Shown: positions 46,662 to 59,109, numbered from the stretch's first letter. The stretch: 64,000 nucleotides of DNA from Mixophyes australis (GCA_036250195.1 JAVHZZ010000008.1:11503434-11567433), one strand, 5' to 3'. Notes: generated from the letters alone by a model not told the origin. A program made the numbers and translations.

Positions 46662-46736
46662 GGTATCTTTGTTACTAGGGTTCAGCCTGATGGACCAGCC
46701 TACGGTGTGCTCCGGCCTGGGGATAAGATCCTACAG
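46662..46736 (+). CDS. LRRC7: LRRC7 exon: PDZ domain, middle (25 codons)
   Basis: [13 protein letters not shown] follows the acceptor ctgacttatag, and [12 protein letters not shown] leads to the donor CAG/gtaagt. The segment forms beta-C, alpha-A and beta-D of the PDZ fold. Where human densin has SNLLQ after GPA, this copy has YGVLR, a local cluster of substitutions in the alpha-A helix away from the peptide groove. Phase is 0 at both ends. Confidence 0.97.
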
Positions 46737-47540
46737 GTAAGTTCACCTTTATTCTCATTGACGTATGTAGCACTGTACAAAATCATAGGACACTTACAGC
46801 TTAATGCAAAGTGCAATGAAAGCCCTGAACGCAAAAGCTTACAATCTACAAATGGGTCCGCGTGTCGTACTGTTGGTTTCTCCCAATCGTTTGTCACAAC
46901 TATTGTGCACTACATGTCATAAAGGAATTATTAATTATATTTTAATGTTATTTCAAATATTTATTATGCAAACTATTGGGCAAACTGAGCAAAATTAGCT
47001 TCACCAGCTATTTATTGTCTAAGCAATTACATGATCAGTGCCCAATATAGTCTGATATCCACCTTTTGTAGAAAAGAAAAGTAGTTTCAGATAAAAAAAA
47101 TCATATATAGCTACTTAATAACCACTGTAAACAACAGGTAATTAGGTGAAAACTATTTTAGGGCAAGATAATTACCCTGTAAACCTACAAGATGATCTGA
47201 GATTTATGTGTTCAAATGATCATAGGCACCAGCTGTCCCTAATTTCCAGTAAAAGTCCCAGGTTCTATGGAGGTGTCCCTGGGTCGCTAGAAATGTAATT
47301 ATAATTAATTACTGACCAACTATAATACGATTGCACATATGTTTTTATTATTTGAGCTTTAAGGGTAAGTTTATTGAAAAGTATTATATAAAAATCAAAA
47401 CAAGTATGTATAATGAAATTCAGTAAGCATGGCTGTAGGGCTCCAATGTCTGTCCAGACAGGATCACACGTGATGTGTTTCCATGTACCGGCTCAGCAGC
47501 CGAGTGTCCTTGAAATTACCTATATACAATGCTCTGTAGT
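46737..47540 (+). other. LRRC7 intron, no feature recognised
   Basis: AT-rich; no repeat termini seen. Confidence 0.5.
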
Positions 47541-47743
47541 GCTGGTGGGGGTGGTAATGGCGCTGGTGGTGATGCTGGTAGTGATGAAGGTGATGGGGAT
47601 GATGCTGGTGCTGGTGGGGGTGGTACTGGTAGTGGTGGTGCTGGTGGTGATTTGCTGATGGTGCTGTTGATGGTTGTGGTGGTGGCACTGGTGGGGGGTG
47701 GTGATGGTGCTGATGGGGGAGATGGTGGTGCTTGTGGTAGGGT
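47541..47743. repeat. Degenerate GGT/GAT triplet repeat, 200 bp
   Basis: The + strand is almost entirely G, T and A in triplets such as ggtggtgatgctggt. All frames on both strands are therefore open (His-rich and Gly/Val-rich translations). G-runs spaced by short loops could form G-quadruplexes in the nascent transcript. Confidence 0.9.
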
Positions 47744-48016
47744 GTATTGCTGCAGAACATCTTATAATGTTCTGAAGCAATACACCCCTTATGGACTCTT
47801 TTTATAAAAAAAAATTTGGCAGCATCCCTGGGTACATGTCTTAGAAAATTGGTACAAAATTAGATATAAATGAATAACTCTATGAAAGTATATTAGAATA
47901 GCTGCTAGCATGTACAAAGTCGGCACTACCATGAGGCAAACCTAGTTGGGTGCCTGGGATGCCAATGGTTAGAGGGGCAATTAAAACTCAGTGTTTTTAA
48001 TGATCCCCCCCCATAA

Positions 48017-48036
48017 CCCCCCCCCCCCCCCCCCCC
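48017..48036. repeat. Poly-C run of 20
   Basis: A homopolymer preceded by a second run of eight or nine C at 48005-48012. Confidence 0.9.
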
Positions 48037-50278
48037 GTGGCACAGCTGATCACTCTGTTTACCTGTCCTGTTTTTCATTACAATGCGACCAGGCCCTCTG
48101 TCTCAGCAGGCCAGAATCCTAACTATAGGAGGGAGGAGAGAGAGGAATGGTTCTTCCTGACTAGAGGCCCGGTCGTGTCAAACTTGTGTGAAAATCTAAT
48201 GTGCCCAGTGAGGTATTGGAAAGGACGGGCCGTGGGTGCATTGGATTTGGCCTCTAGTTTGACACAAGTGGCTTCTGTAGCCGCCTCCCAGACTGGAGCA
48301 CATCTCTTTAGCAGAAGGAGGTTTCGCTGCTATTTTCCTCTCGTGCAGTATGTCTGTTAGTAGCTCTACACCAGCAGATATTACATGGAAAGCTTCTAAA
48401 GTATCCATGCAGGTGAGCGTCATAACCTGCAATCTGTGAAAATACTGAGCAATGTCCTTGGTCTGTAGAGTGAACGTCCTGTAGCGGTGCAGGGGAATGC
48501 CATGGGAAAATCATTTTGGCAGGCTCAATCGGAGGAAGTGAGGGGCCAAAACCAGTGTCCTGCTTACAGCGTACGTGCAAACCCTTCCGGAATGTGCAGG
48601 AGAATTACGAATTCCGGATAGGTCTCCCAGACTCCTGGGAGAGCCGGCTGTTCTCCCTCATCCTGCCCACATCCTAATGCGGGGCCAAGATTACGCGAAT
48701 TGCGCATCCCACGTCCTCCATCCTCACTGGGATCTCCAGTAGGATAATAGCCAATAGTTATGTGTGTGTGTGTGTTAAGAGTCTTAATCCGGCTCTGCCA
48801 CGGAGCCCCAACACGGAGCACCTGACGCCGACAGGAGGGAGAAGCAGCCATCTGGGTAACTCTGCCGGCTCCTCCACGTCCGTGTTACGCTGGGTGTGTC
48901 GGCTATGATGTCACAGCCCTTCTATCCACTCCCACTCGGAGCAGCAGCAGCCACAGGCGTCCCTTCCAATTGGGGGTCCCTGATTTCCAGCCCTGAGCAC
49001 TTATGAGCAGAAGTGATTGGCTGTTGTGCTTCTTTATAATAATGCAATGTGGAAAATTGCTACATTAATAATAATTATTATTATTTATTCATATGACCTA
49101 CAGCAGAAGTAGGTAACATGTGAAGCTTCAGCTGTAGTGTAACCAACATAGGTGTGCAGAAACTTATTGCCCTACAGCTGTCGGAGGGGGAGGGAGGGCA
49201 GAAGGCGGCCTAGGCGCTGGGCAAAATCATTTTTGGAGGTGTCACCTCCTTCAATTTGCGCAAATGCAGCCTTACATCCACCAATGCGTGTAGGATTACA
49301 GAACAAGATGGCGGCATTTGTAGAGGGGCAGAAGTCTGCACTAGGTTCGCAAAAAACCAAAGGTCACCTCCGGTCTGCGGAGGTGTCTTCCGAGAGCCAC
49401 TAATGTGCGCAGTCACACCATCTACGTATGGGTGCTAAAAAACAAGTACTTTACGCTGCTTAATTAAATGCAATTCATAGATCACCTCCATTCTGTGTTT
49501 GTTATTGGCAGTAACACAGATTTCCGCTCTACACCGTATTGTCCAGAAGGGGTTAATGATTAGTAAATGCAGAAAATGTTCAGCTTTATAAATCTCCGCA
49601 AAAACATGATCATTCTGGGGTTTTAGTTGCTAGGCAACATCCCTGACTGATAGCAATGCTATTGAGATTCGTCAAGGTTACATGAAAATAAACGTTTAGG
49701 AAAATGTGCCGGCCTTTATGGCTAAGCTAATCAATTCCTTTTAAAAGTTCTGCCTATATATAAGTGGGATAATGTTTGTTACTCTGCTGAAACAGAGCGA
49801 CCTTCACGATCGTACAGTGTGTTCATTCCTTGGATATAGTACAGTGTCCTCAGCATAATGCAAATACTGTATGCTAACCAAGACAAGCAGAAGGTTACAC
49901 CATAGTATGTTAGCGGGCTGTGTTATGCTGCCAATCATGCTTGGGATTAAAGTATATTAAATTACTTTACAGTCATTTAACAACGTTTAAGCTGTGCACT
50001 TTGTTGGTGGTCCAAAAATGTTTAGGGGAGCTGTAAAATATTGGTGATAAATGCACACTACACTTTATAAGAATATTTATCCATCTTATCATACATTAGT
50101 TCTTTTCAAACCTATACATTTTTTTATATAATAAAGTACAATTTATAGACAAAACAGGTCCACAAATAACATTGTGACCTACAGATTACAAAACGATTTA
50201 AATATATACAGGTGTGGTATATTTAATCTAGAACCTCATCAGAATAAATATATTTGCTGCTGTTTGGCGATAACATTA
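48037..50278 (+). other. LRRC7 intron, no supported gene
   Basis: 48585-48740 resembles a fragment of the tcccgg-type dispersed element (gtctcccagactcctgggag). 49150-49440 is GC-richer with chance frames. No exon-like block matched densin. Confidence 0.4.
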
Positions 50279-50485
50279 CAGTCACTGTGAGGAGAGCTGC
50301 CGCACAATGTAATGAGGATGGGATTGTCATATACAACGACAACATCACTGAGTAATGCCTCCTACAGTCACTGTGAGGAGAGCTGCCACATGTAATGAGG
50401 TGGGAAATGTCATATACACAGACACGATCACTAAATGTGTCCTCTTGCAGTCACTGTGAGAAGCACTGCTACACAAGGTATTTAT
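50279..50485. repeat. Tandem repeat, about 80-90 bp unit, 2.4 copies
   Basis: Units begin cagtcactgtgaggagagct at 50279 and about 50366, and cagtcactgtgagaagcact at about 50448. Each is followed by cacatgtaatgagg and tcatatac-type sequence. Confidence 0.8.
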
Positions 50486-50789
50486 TTATATAGTTTCCTG
50501 TAGCAGTTTTGTTAATAGGCAATGGTAGTTGGCAGGGTTCATTTACTAACATTGATGATGGGCCGTATTTGCACATGATGCCAAGATTGTGATGTCTGCA
50601 GGAAGTGAAACATTTGCAGCGGCTGATGGGAGGAGTTTGGCAGACTGGTTGCGGATTAGGCTCACGAGTGAACCTAGGGCAAAATCGATATTTAATTTTA
50701 CAGGGTGGGGTTATTTCAAAGAGAAAAGGATGGAGGATAAAATCGTAGCAAGGCTCCTATGGGGTGCGAATGAAAATCCACGTTTTTCC

Positions 50790-50861
50790 CGTACCGTGGA
50801 TTGACTTTGCGGGCCGTTCCGGCGCGATCCCGCGAACCGGAAAGCTAATTGAATATGCCCC
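50790..50861. mobile_element. Right-end fragment of the GAATATGCCCC MITE family
   Basis: It ends aattgaatatgcccc, preceded by CpG-rich sequence as in 9376-9547. No left end found. Confidence 0.55.
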
Positions 50862-52296
50862 AGAGACATGAACTTATAAAGTGTAATTTAATATGGAAAA
50901 TAAATCCACAATGCTTAAGATGAAAAACAATTCGCAAAATGACATGTAAATATATAATACAATAGTTTCTGGTAAAATAAAAAGAAATAAATAACAGAGG
51001 ATTTTCACAATTGAAACAGATTGGCGGTTGCTTACTCTGGATTAATTTCAAATATAAGTGCAGGATCGCAGGAGATCCAAAATAGGTTGAACTTGATGGA
51101 CTGGTGTCTTTTTTCAACCTCATCAACTATGTTACTATGTGGTAAACTCGGGAATGGTCTGTGTTCTGTTTGCTGGGATAACAGTAATAATAACTTTTTG
51201 ATATGAAAAGTGAACAACTCTGTTAAATTTTACAGGACATTTTAACATGCTACAAGATTTTATATCTCACCAATAATGTGAGGGGTCTGTTTGTTGGATC
51301 TCACTGAGGATATTGAATATAAGAACTTTATCTTTTACGACCCATGCCATAAATTGGTATTAGGCACTCATCTGTAACTAGGTGTCTAGGTGTCTAGAAC
51401 TATCTATCCATAAATACTTTATGGGGAGAACAAAAAGATTAGCACAATCAAAGAGATATATTAATTTATTCTCCCCTCTTTTCCGGTTTTAACCCATGGC
51501 TGAACACAGAGTTCATGTGAACACAAAGTTAATACTATAAATTGATTCACAAACACATATTTTAAGTTTTATATGACTAGTTTATATGACTAGTAATTTA
51601 GGGAAAAAGTGAAAAGCTGACATGACTGAAGAAGTAATGTCTATATTGTACTGTACAGTATATAGCAGTGCTCAGCACTTTACAAGAGGGTGGAATCATA
51701 AATGAGACACAAAATTATTACAATTTTTCTAAAATAATTTACAGGACAGATAACTCTCTTGTATACACAGAAAAAAAATGTACCTAGCTTTACATATCTT
51801 TATGGGGAAGAGGTTATCCTTGAATGTTGCAGCTGTTCTGAAGTGTCTGTACCTTGTTTTATACCAGGAAAGGTTATAACTGCCATCTAGTGGTCATTTT
51901 GTGAACTGCATCATGTGTTATTTAACATTTAAACTCCAAAGAAATCCCCTCTGACATGCAGGAAAGTGGTCTGTGGATACCAGTTTCTGCTCCCATCCCT
52001 ATTATATGTTCTGTTCTAAAACTATTCTTAAAGTGAACTTCACCTGCATGTCCCTGTATAATCTCTGTGAGAGTTCACATGAAGAGATAGGAAGTGGGGG
52101 GGCGGGGCAATCAGCAAAAAAGATGGGACAGAGAAAATAGAAAATAACAAAGCAGCAGAGTATTTATTTGAAGAAAGAATTGTAGTGATGTGTAGTTATG
52201 TGTTGTCAAAACAGCATCACAAAAAGTGAATCTGAAAGGAATTCTAAAACAAAAATTCGAAGGTTAGACTTCCGCTTACACAGAGTGCTGATATAC
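50862..52296 (+). other. LRRC7 intron, no feature recognised
   Basis: 1.4 kb of AT-rich sequence; chance frames only. Confidence 0.5.
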
Positions 52297-52622
52297 GGCC
52301 TGATTCATTAAGGAAAGTTAAGTAAAAAATTGAGTACGTTTTCAGGACAAAACCATGTTGCAATGCAAGGGGTGCAAATTAGTTTATTATTTTCAATATA
52401 AGGAAAACACTGTCTGTTTTTCATGTAGCACACAAATACTTGATAGCTTATTTGTACACTGAAATTTAAAGTTGATCTAGGACATGCCCTACCACAAATA
52501 TAAATCTGACACCGCATTTTAAATTTACCTCCCCCTCCAATGCAACATAGTTTTGCCTTACTTACTTACTTTTGCTTTTTACTTACTTACTTTTGCTTAA
52601 CTTTCCTTAGTGAATCAGGCCC
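52297..52622. mobile_element. Foldback MITE, GGCCTGATTCATTAAGG family (copy 3)
   Basis: It runs from ggcctgattcattaagga to ccttagtgaatcaggccc. It contains caatgcaaggggtgcaaatt and catgtagcacacaaatact, the reverse orientation of the centre relative to copy 2, and a short (ACTT)n expansion at 52560-52600. Confidence 0.85.
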
Positions 52623-52694
52623 AATAAGCCTATACTAAGGGTACATGCACACAGAAAGTGCTTTGCTGGTTTCTGGTGAAAGGAATGTAAAAGA

Positions 52695-52840
52695 AATAGT
52701 GGAGTAATGAAGATGTTGCCCATAGGAACCAATAAGATTCTAGATATCATTTATGTAGTACATTCTAGAAAATGATAGCTAGAATCTGATTGGTTGCTAT
52801 AGGAAACACCTACACTTTTCCTTTTTAGAATGTTTGATAG
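52695..52840. mobile_element. Palindromic CCAAT MITE, degraded
   Basis: It holds gttgcccataggaaccaata and tagaatctgattggttgcta, ending cctttttagaatgtttgat. The terminal sequences are lost. Confidence 0.75.
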
Positions 52841-54363
52841 CACTGAACATTCCAAGGGGGCTCATTGATCCATATAAGGATCGCAAGAGCCATTCACACG
52901 GCCACGTGGGGCAAAGCAGGGTGATTATTCAACAAGGCAGAGGCAGCTTTCAATCTATGATCTGTCACTCACCCGACATTGCGATCCACCTATCCCTTTA
53001 TAAGGTTCAGTTGAGCGGAATACGGCCCAAGCGGCGGGGCAAAGTGGGTTAAACAGCTTTGTGCAAATGATTTACCTGGTTTGCACTGCTGGATGGTGCG
53101 TAGGAGTTGTATCAAGTATGTATAAATGTACAGTATTTTTAGATTGTCACAGCGTACTCGGCACTTTTCACAGTCGGAATCGGATTCCAATACAAACAAT
53201 AGATACAATTGCTTTGTGAAATAAGAAAGAAAGCAAAAGAAAACATTCCTGTCCTGGAGAGTTTACAATCCAATGAATAATAAGAGAACACTTGGTGATA
53301 AAACAATACAAAAAAATGTTCATATCATTTGTTCATATTTAATGCATAGAATGGTCTTATCCCAACAGCCCCAGGAATCCTCACATAAAATATAACAGAA
53401 TGCTCGTGGAGATGAATAGAAGATATTCTAACCTTTATTTCCTGGATAATGTGAACACAGTTCTATCATCTGTAATAATCCGCTCGTGTTCTGAGGTCTG
53501 TGTCAGATAGAACTGTTGCTGGTTAGATGGGAGCTGCATGTTACATCCATTGTACGAAGCACATGTCATGTCTGAGAAGTATGTCAGTGTATGTAATGTA
53601 TCCCTTGAACACGGATACAGGAATGGTCATATTATTCCACACTATTCATGGAATATGAAAATCAGACAACATTGTATGGCCCGATGCATCATTTATTAAG
53701 TGTCATTTAAAAAAAAAAAGGTGCAATTAAATGCACATCTACTGGGATACAAGTCCAGTACTCTGTATAATAAATCATTGCTTTCCCATTCATTTCAATG
53801 GGATCACTCATTTCAATGAGGCCTCATGCGAGTAGGAAGGATTGGCACACCACAGCATTATTCAATTATTTTCCCCACATCAATAGAAATTCAATTAGTC
53901 TATATTGATGTGTAATCAAATTAGAGAGCACCCTTCACCTCCAGCCAATCAGAAGTGGCTATTATGGGAAACTGCTTGTGATTGGCTGATGGTAAAAGGG
54001 AGTTCCTGCTTTGATTACCCAGCCACAGTCAGCACTAGCATTTGAGCACTTAGTTTGTTTCCTACTGGAATATGTTGGAGCAGGAATGAAGAAAAGAAGA
54101 TCTTATTTTGGATTTCATATACTGGTAAACAAAATTGGTGGGGAGAGCTGTATTTTAAAATTGTGCCTTTTTTAAAAATAAATAAAAAAAATATTTTGGT
54201 ATAACGGACAGGGATCTGCTAGTTTTGGGAAGGGGAGATGTTTTTTAAAAACATACACACATATGTATAGTTTCATGTGGGGATGAGAATGGAAACAGGC
54301 ATTATATTGGCTGAACCTATATTTATTCACTATGCTTTTACTAAGAATGTCGGTCACTAGCAG
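52841..54363 (+). other. LRRC7 intron, no supported feature
   Basis: 53690-53840 may be a repeat fragment (acacatctactgggatacaa). No termini defined. Confidence 0.4.
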
Positions 54364-54576
54364 GCGTACCTCCCAACTGTTCCGATTTTAAGGCTCTGTC
54401 CTGCACGGGGGACATGTCTGTCCCGTGGGTGGGAATGTTGGGGGAAGGGAGGTAAGTAATAAGCAGCTTAGTGCTTTACAGCACTATGCAGCCTGCTGTG
54501 GGCGTGGCCAAAGCCAGTTGCTACTTGGCCATGCCCCTTTTTGTCATGGCCACTCCTCCTGTCCTTCTGGTGACAT
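54364..54576. repeat. Dispersed repeat (cctcccaactgt family), copy 2
   Basis: gcgtacctcccaactgttcc through tgttgggggaagggaggta parallels 9620-9720. Confidence 0.6.
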
Positions 54577-54880
54577 AGGCAGAGGGGGAGTTTCCTAGTG
54601 CCTGGAAACCCCCCTCCGAGCCTGGGGCACTGTATAATTGAGGTGGCTGGACCCTGCCCCCGCTTCACACTGCTCTGCTTGCAAAGGGAGAGCTGCGTGT
54701 ACCTAACAGTAGTGCATGCAGCATTGCCCATGTATATCATAGGGATAGGAAGAGTTGGAGAGCAGCCAAGCACTGTCTAAAATTATAGCCACGCCCTCAT
54801 GCATGCTGGTCACACCCACTGGTGGCATGGTGTGGAAACCCCCCTCTACAAATCCTGCGTTTTCCCCTGGGTGGGAAGAG
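54577..54880. repeat. Dispersed 300-bp repeat, copy 2
   Basis: Collinear with 25949-26250; see that entry. It directly follows the cctcccaactgt repeat, so the two may be parts of one composite element or nested. Confidence 0.8.
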
Positions 54881-56215
54881 ACATGTTGAACGTTATGAGC
54901 AAGTTGTGACATCATAGAGTTCTGCTCCATCTGTGGTGAGGTCAACAATTCCTAATGATTCCATTGACTACATCCCCTTACATATTGCTTCAGTGCACAG
55001 AATGGCACCATTATTAACGTTATCTTTTATTTTTATAGCATCTGTATATTACACAGCGCTATCCATTGTGGGGATCGTGATACAAATAAATATCATACAA
55101 TGACATTAAATAGATGGTAAAGATAAGCTTACACTCCAAGAGGTGTGGGGAACAGTTGATACATAAGATAGCGGAATAACAATTGTAGCGACTGATCTTC
55201 TCTAATAAAAATCTGTTATAAAATATATAAAAACATGGAATTACTCTTCAAGGCTACCCTGTGTCAGCCAAGGGTCATTTTTATGTGTAATAGGGTGTCA
55301 AACTCAGGAGAAATGACCCCCTTTATATATGTATTAATCCCCCCTGCCAGGAATCAGCTCACCTGCCTGCAGAGTGCTTATGTTAGAACTTTGCTTATGC
55401 TATAGCAGGTTATCCAGGAAAGGAGAATGGGAGAACATGCAATAAGGTATAAGATGGTAAGTATTTGTACAACAATGCTAACACATCAATACAGTAGGTA
55501 GTCAGGGACATATTGTGAAGCCGTAAATGTTAAATGTGATAGGTTAAAGGTAAGTTTTATCAGTTATTTATGCGTTATATAATACATGTATGAACTCCCT
55601 GTAAATAATATCTGTATAGTGAGTTTTGATGTCACCATTGCAGTGTTCATTAGGTAAACTTGTGTATTACAGGAAACCCTTTATTGTAAATTAATATTCA
55701 TGTTAAAAGTCAACCTGAATTTTAGTGCGTTGTATAGAAGTATTTCCGTCTTGGGCATCATGGTTTTATATGGTCATACAAGTCATCTGTGTCTGTTAAT
55801 ATCTATATAATTTACAGTATACGGCCTATAAGTCCCAGAAATCTGAGGTGACTTGTAATATCCAGAATTTACAGTGAAGCAGATTTAAGTAGGAGCTAGT
55901 TGCCGTCCCACATCGCCTTGATCTTGGGATGCGCACACTTCCGCCCATTACGGTTAGGAATCTCTGCTCATTTTTTGGGCGTAGATTCCATAATCAACAT
56001 CGCGTCGATGGGTCTCCACAGACTGTCTCGAAGACGCATTGCGCTGAGAATTGAATCTCCCCCTAAGTGTGTGTTTATTGCCAAAGAACTGGAATAGAGT
56101 ATCCCAATAATAGTTAAATATACATTTATACATCAGATTAGCGTAAAATGTAACGTTATATTGAATAATCTTTACGGTGAAAATCTGAACGGTTTATTTC
56201 TCGCTTGTGTTACAG
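54881..56215 (+). other. LRRC7 intron, last 1.3 kb
   Basis: About 55900-56065 holds a repeat fragment ending gaattgaatctcccccta, similar to one near 5130-5230. Otherwise AT-rich. Confidence 0.45.
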
Positions 56216-56323
56216 GCAAACGGACACAGTTTTGTACATACGGAGCATGAAAAGGCCGTTTCGCTCCTGAAGAATTTTCCAACAACAGTGGACCTTGTAA
56301 TTCAACGTGAGCTTACTGTCTAA
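56216..56323 (+). CDS. LRRC7: LRRC7 last coding exon: PDZ C-terminal part and stop
   Basis: After the acceptor gcttgtgttacag the frame reads [20 protein letters not shown], then [15 protein letters not shown] and TAA at 56321-56323. The His of TEHEKAV is the first residue of helix alpha-B, the hallmark of class I PDZ domains, which select Ser/Thr at position -2 of their ligands. The protein ends ELTV as in mammals. FPTT replaces FQNT of human. The long intron before it (9479 nt) contains several repeats. Confidence 0.97.
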   Translation, partial: ANGHSFVHTEHEKAVSLLKNFPTTVDLVIQRELTV

Positions 56324-57605
56324 ATATTTTTATAAACGGTGATAATATCAGTAAGACAGATCTCTTCTAAGACGTTTTGCCAATTGCTGGATCAATGGCA
56401 AAGTTCAGTGCCAAATGTAGAATAACGATTGCTATAAACTGATACATGTTGACAATATACCTATGAAATCTAACGTGGATAATAATGTTATTCGTTTTAA
56501 CCAGTAGCCCGGGGTTTGGGCTGAGCATTGGTGCAGTTTTATAAATGAAATGAATAAGTTTCTTCCCAAAGTGGATTTATAGTTTTGAGAGCATGGAAGC
56601 ACACACGATGCTCTCTCTGTACCTGAAATCGCCATCAAGCACTGCCTCGACGTTGTATACACTTTTTATATAGAACATAAAAAGATAACATAAAAGGAAT
56701 CGCAAGTCATATTTTGACTTCTATACTAAAAAAAAAAAATAGATGATTACAAAACAGAATAATATTTTCTTAACTAACGAATAAATTGATAAGAAAGTAT
56801 TTATTAAAGATGTAGATGTTACATTGAATTATTAATCCCTTTTTATATAAGAAATAGATACGTATGCCTTACGGAAATCACTTTAAGTGTATAGAATTAA
56901 TTCCATTAATTTAATTTATTTAAAAAAAAAAGAAAAAAAAAAAGTATAACTCAATCAACTAACGCGTTTCGTAAACTGCATAGTGGTACCTTAGCAGATG
57001 TGGTTAAAACCTCATACTGCCAGAAATGTTTTGTTTTTTTTGCATTGGGTGGTTGGATTCATTATTAGGGGAATTAATTTTAATGGGTCACGGGTTAGCT
57101 AAAAGCTTTTTTTGGACCTGAGGTTGGGGGTTAAAGGGGAAAGATTATTAGGCCAACTATTTTTATTTTAAGGCACATCAAGTAAGACAACACTTTGTAG
57201 AATGTTTTCCAGTTGTGTGTTACAGTCTAAGGCCATAATGAAGCCAATCATTATTAAAAGTGCTTCAAAGAGATTCTGGGGATGCAAATAATCAATCAGC
57301 TCTTCAACTATCCTTTGGCACTCAAACCAGTGTAACTCTTGTTTCAATTCTCGCCAATGTGTGGACATGGCCCTATCGCTTATTCTCATATGGACTTCGA
57401 TGAATGTTGAAACTCAGTTTTCGGGTGAAATTCAGTTACTATTTATAAGATATTTGTATAATAATTTTTATGTTGTGGCAAGATGGAGCATCAAGGACTG
57501 TTAGCTTTTCGACGGCGTGTTACCTGTTCTACCCTTTTTGGCTTTGTTTATTCTTAGGATATTTTTCCATGCTTTGAAGCGCTTCTGTGGAAGATTTTAA
57601 ATAAA
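56324..57605 (+). other. LRRC7: Candidate LRRC7 3' UTR
   Basis: The stretch directly follows the stop codon, is AT-rich and free of the recognisable interspersed repeats that crowd the rest of the window, as expected for a 3' UTR. AATAAA occurs at about 56780 and again at 57600-57605; the second is the more distal candidate polyadenylation signal. Mammalian LRRC7 has a long 3' UTR, so the true end could lie further downstream. The reverse-strand open frame at 57168-57389 has no recognised homology. Confidence 0.4.
57600..57605 (+). promoter_or_regulatory. Candidate polyadenylation signal AATAAA
   Basis: The hexamer lies 1.28 kb after the LRRC7 stop codon, in repeat-poor sequence, with T-rich sequence within about 60 nt downstream. 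AATAAA is frequent by chance in this AT-rich DNA, so the assignment is weak. Confidence 0.3.
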
Positions 57606-58623
57606 AGTGATTCAGACCTTTAGTAACGTTGCATTAGCCCCAAACAGTTGTAGACTGCTTTCTTTCTTAAATGTAAAGACCATTTTGCTCCCAGCAACAT
57701 TCAGTGAAAACAATGGTTGCATCGATGAACCAACAAGATTCTATGCATGTTGTCAGTTTCTATTCTGGTGCTGAGGCTTGTGGTCTCAGTATACTTCTAT
57801 TTAGATGTTCAGTTTGAATTTTACATTCTCCCTGTTCTGGAGAAAGTATTTATAATGGTGCATGGATATTTTTAAAGGGATCCTCCTCCTCTAAGGACCC
57901 ACTCTCTCCATAATCAGGTGAGCTTAGGGTTCCTACATCAGGATCCCCAATTATTACCTTTGAAAACACAGTTACAGATCCCTTTGAAATTGGTGTCTGT
58001 CTTGCAAGGTGTAATCTGATTGGACACCCTCAGCCAAAGCAATTGCTCATTGGCTGGGACTGTCCCCTCCCTGCTAACACGGATAGAGATTTCAGGCGTT
58101 TCACGTTGGGTTATTAAGAGTAGAGGTGGGGAAACACAGATTATAGAGAGAGGTCTTCTAGAGGTAGAGGACCTCTTTAATGGACTTGCCTGCTTTCATA
58201 CATTTAGGTCACCCTAAAGCTCTACAACAATGAGTAACACACCTGAAACCTTAATTGTAAGCAGATCCAGGCCTACAACGGGAGAATCAGAAAAACTGGA
58301 AGGGCTGTGCTAGACGGATGTATGTAAGCTGCCACCATGCGTCAAGTTATTATCAGAATACATGTGATTTCTGACAGCTACACATGTGGCTGTTCAAAAT
58401 ATTGGTCAGACGCTACCAAAATTCTGGAATCACTTGATGGTCTCAGGAGACAACATTCAAAGGCATTCTTTGGGGGCAGGCTGTCACCTTTTTTCCAAAT
58501 TGATTGCGTGAGATTTTGAAGGACAGCCGCAGCAAGTGATTACCAAGGCTGTCTATAGATGCATCTCATTATTTGATCAATTTGGCTACCAATATAGGTG
58601 ACAAAGAGTGGACAGATCTGATT
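57606..58623. other. Downstream of LRRC7, no feature recognised
   Basis: It may still be 3' UTR. Frames at 58020-58217 and 58337-58519 have no homology. Confidence 0.4.
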
Positions 58624-59047
58624 AGGCTGGGTACACACTACAGAGATTTTGTGTTATCTTTAGCGATTTTACCAACGATTTGTTAAAAAAAAAAAAAGTC
58701 CCGATCAGCAGCCAATTCACTATACACATTTTACACGATTTACCGTCAGATCTGTGCTCTCCTTCTGTCATAACCATCGGCTGAAAAGATGGTGACTCTG
58801 CACACTCCATAGAGATCTATGGACACTGCCGGTCCTGAGTGCGTACACACTGCAGAACTGGAACGACATCGTTGAACAACATTTTTAGTTTAGTTTAACA
58901 ATCAGATGAAACAATACGATGAGCTTTGGAACGATAATCATTCATCGTTGGAGCGTACACACTGATGTGCTATCGGGCCGAACAGTCGTTTATCGTGTGA
59001 TTGGCCCGATAGTTGGCTGAAAACCCTGTAGTGTGTAGCCAGCCTTA
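58624..59047. mobile_element. DNA transposon, GGCTGGGTACACAC ends, 424 bp (copy 2)
   Basis: Same order of blocks as 41009-41437 (gtcccgatcagcagc, gatttaccgtcagatctgtg, gactctgcacactccatag, tgagtgcgtacacactgcag). The flanks are TTA on both sides (58622-58624 and 59045-59047). Confidence 0.82.
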
Positions 59048-59109
59048 CATGGAGCTAGAGCCAGACAACTGATTCACAAGGGACCAGTTAGTTTAATCCG
59101 GTGGCGCTC

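Larger units (their letters stand above)
11571..56323 (+). other. LRRC7: LRRC7 (densin-180) gene, 3' portion, 11 coding exons
   Basis: Densin-180 is a brain scaffold of the postsynaptic density. It has N-terminal leucine-rich repeats, a long disordered middle and a C-terminal PDZ domain, and it is known to bind CaMKII, alpha-actinin and delta-catenin. Eleven segments on this strand match successive parts of the human protein as I remember it, and every one is flanked by AG and GT. Lengths 201, 123, 112, 166, 1654, 138, 117, 216, 93, 75 and 108 nt keep one open frame of 1000 codons plus a stop. Junction phases are 0,0,1,2,0,0,0,0,0,0. The leucine-rich-repeat exons and the promoter are not in the window, so the gene is cut by its left edge. 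The paralogue ERBIN is excluded because the PDZ reads [16 protein letters not shown] and the protein ends in QRELTV, both densin-type. No alignment was run. Confidence 0.95.

Noticed and set aside
47464..47807. His-rich and Gly-rich frames on both strands
   Set aside because: All come from the GGT/GAT triplet tract, which lacks stops in every frame.
11571..56323. ERBIN instead of LRRC7
   Set aside because: The PDZ and C-terminus read [14 protein letters not shown] and QRELTV, which are densin-type; ERBIN has a different C-terminus and linker.
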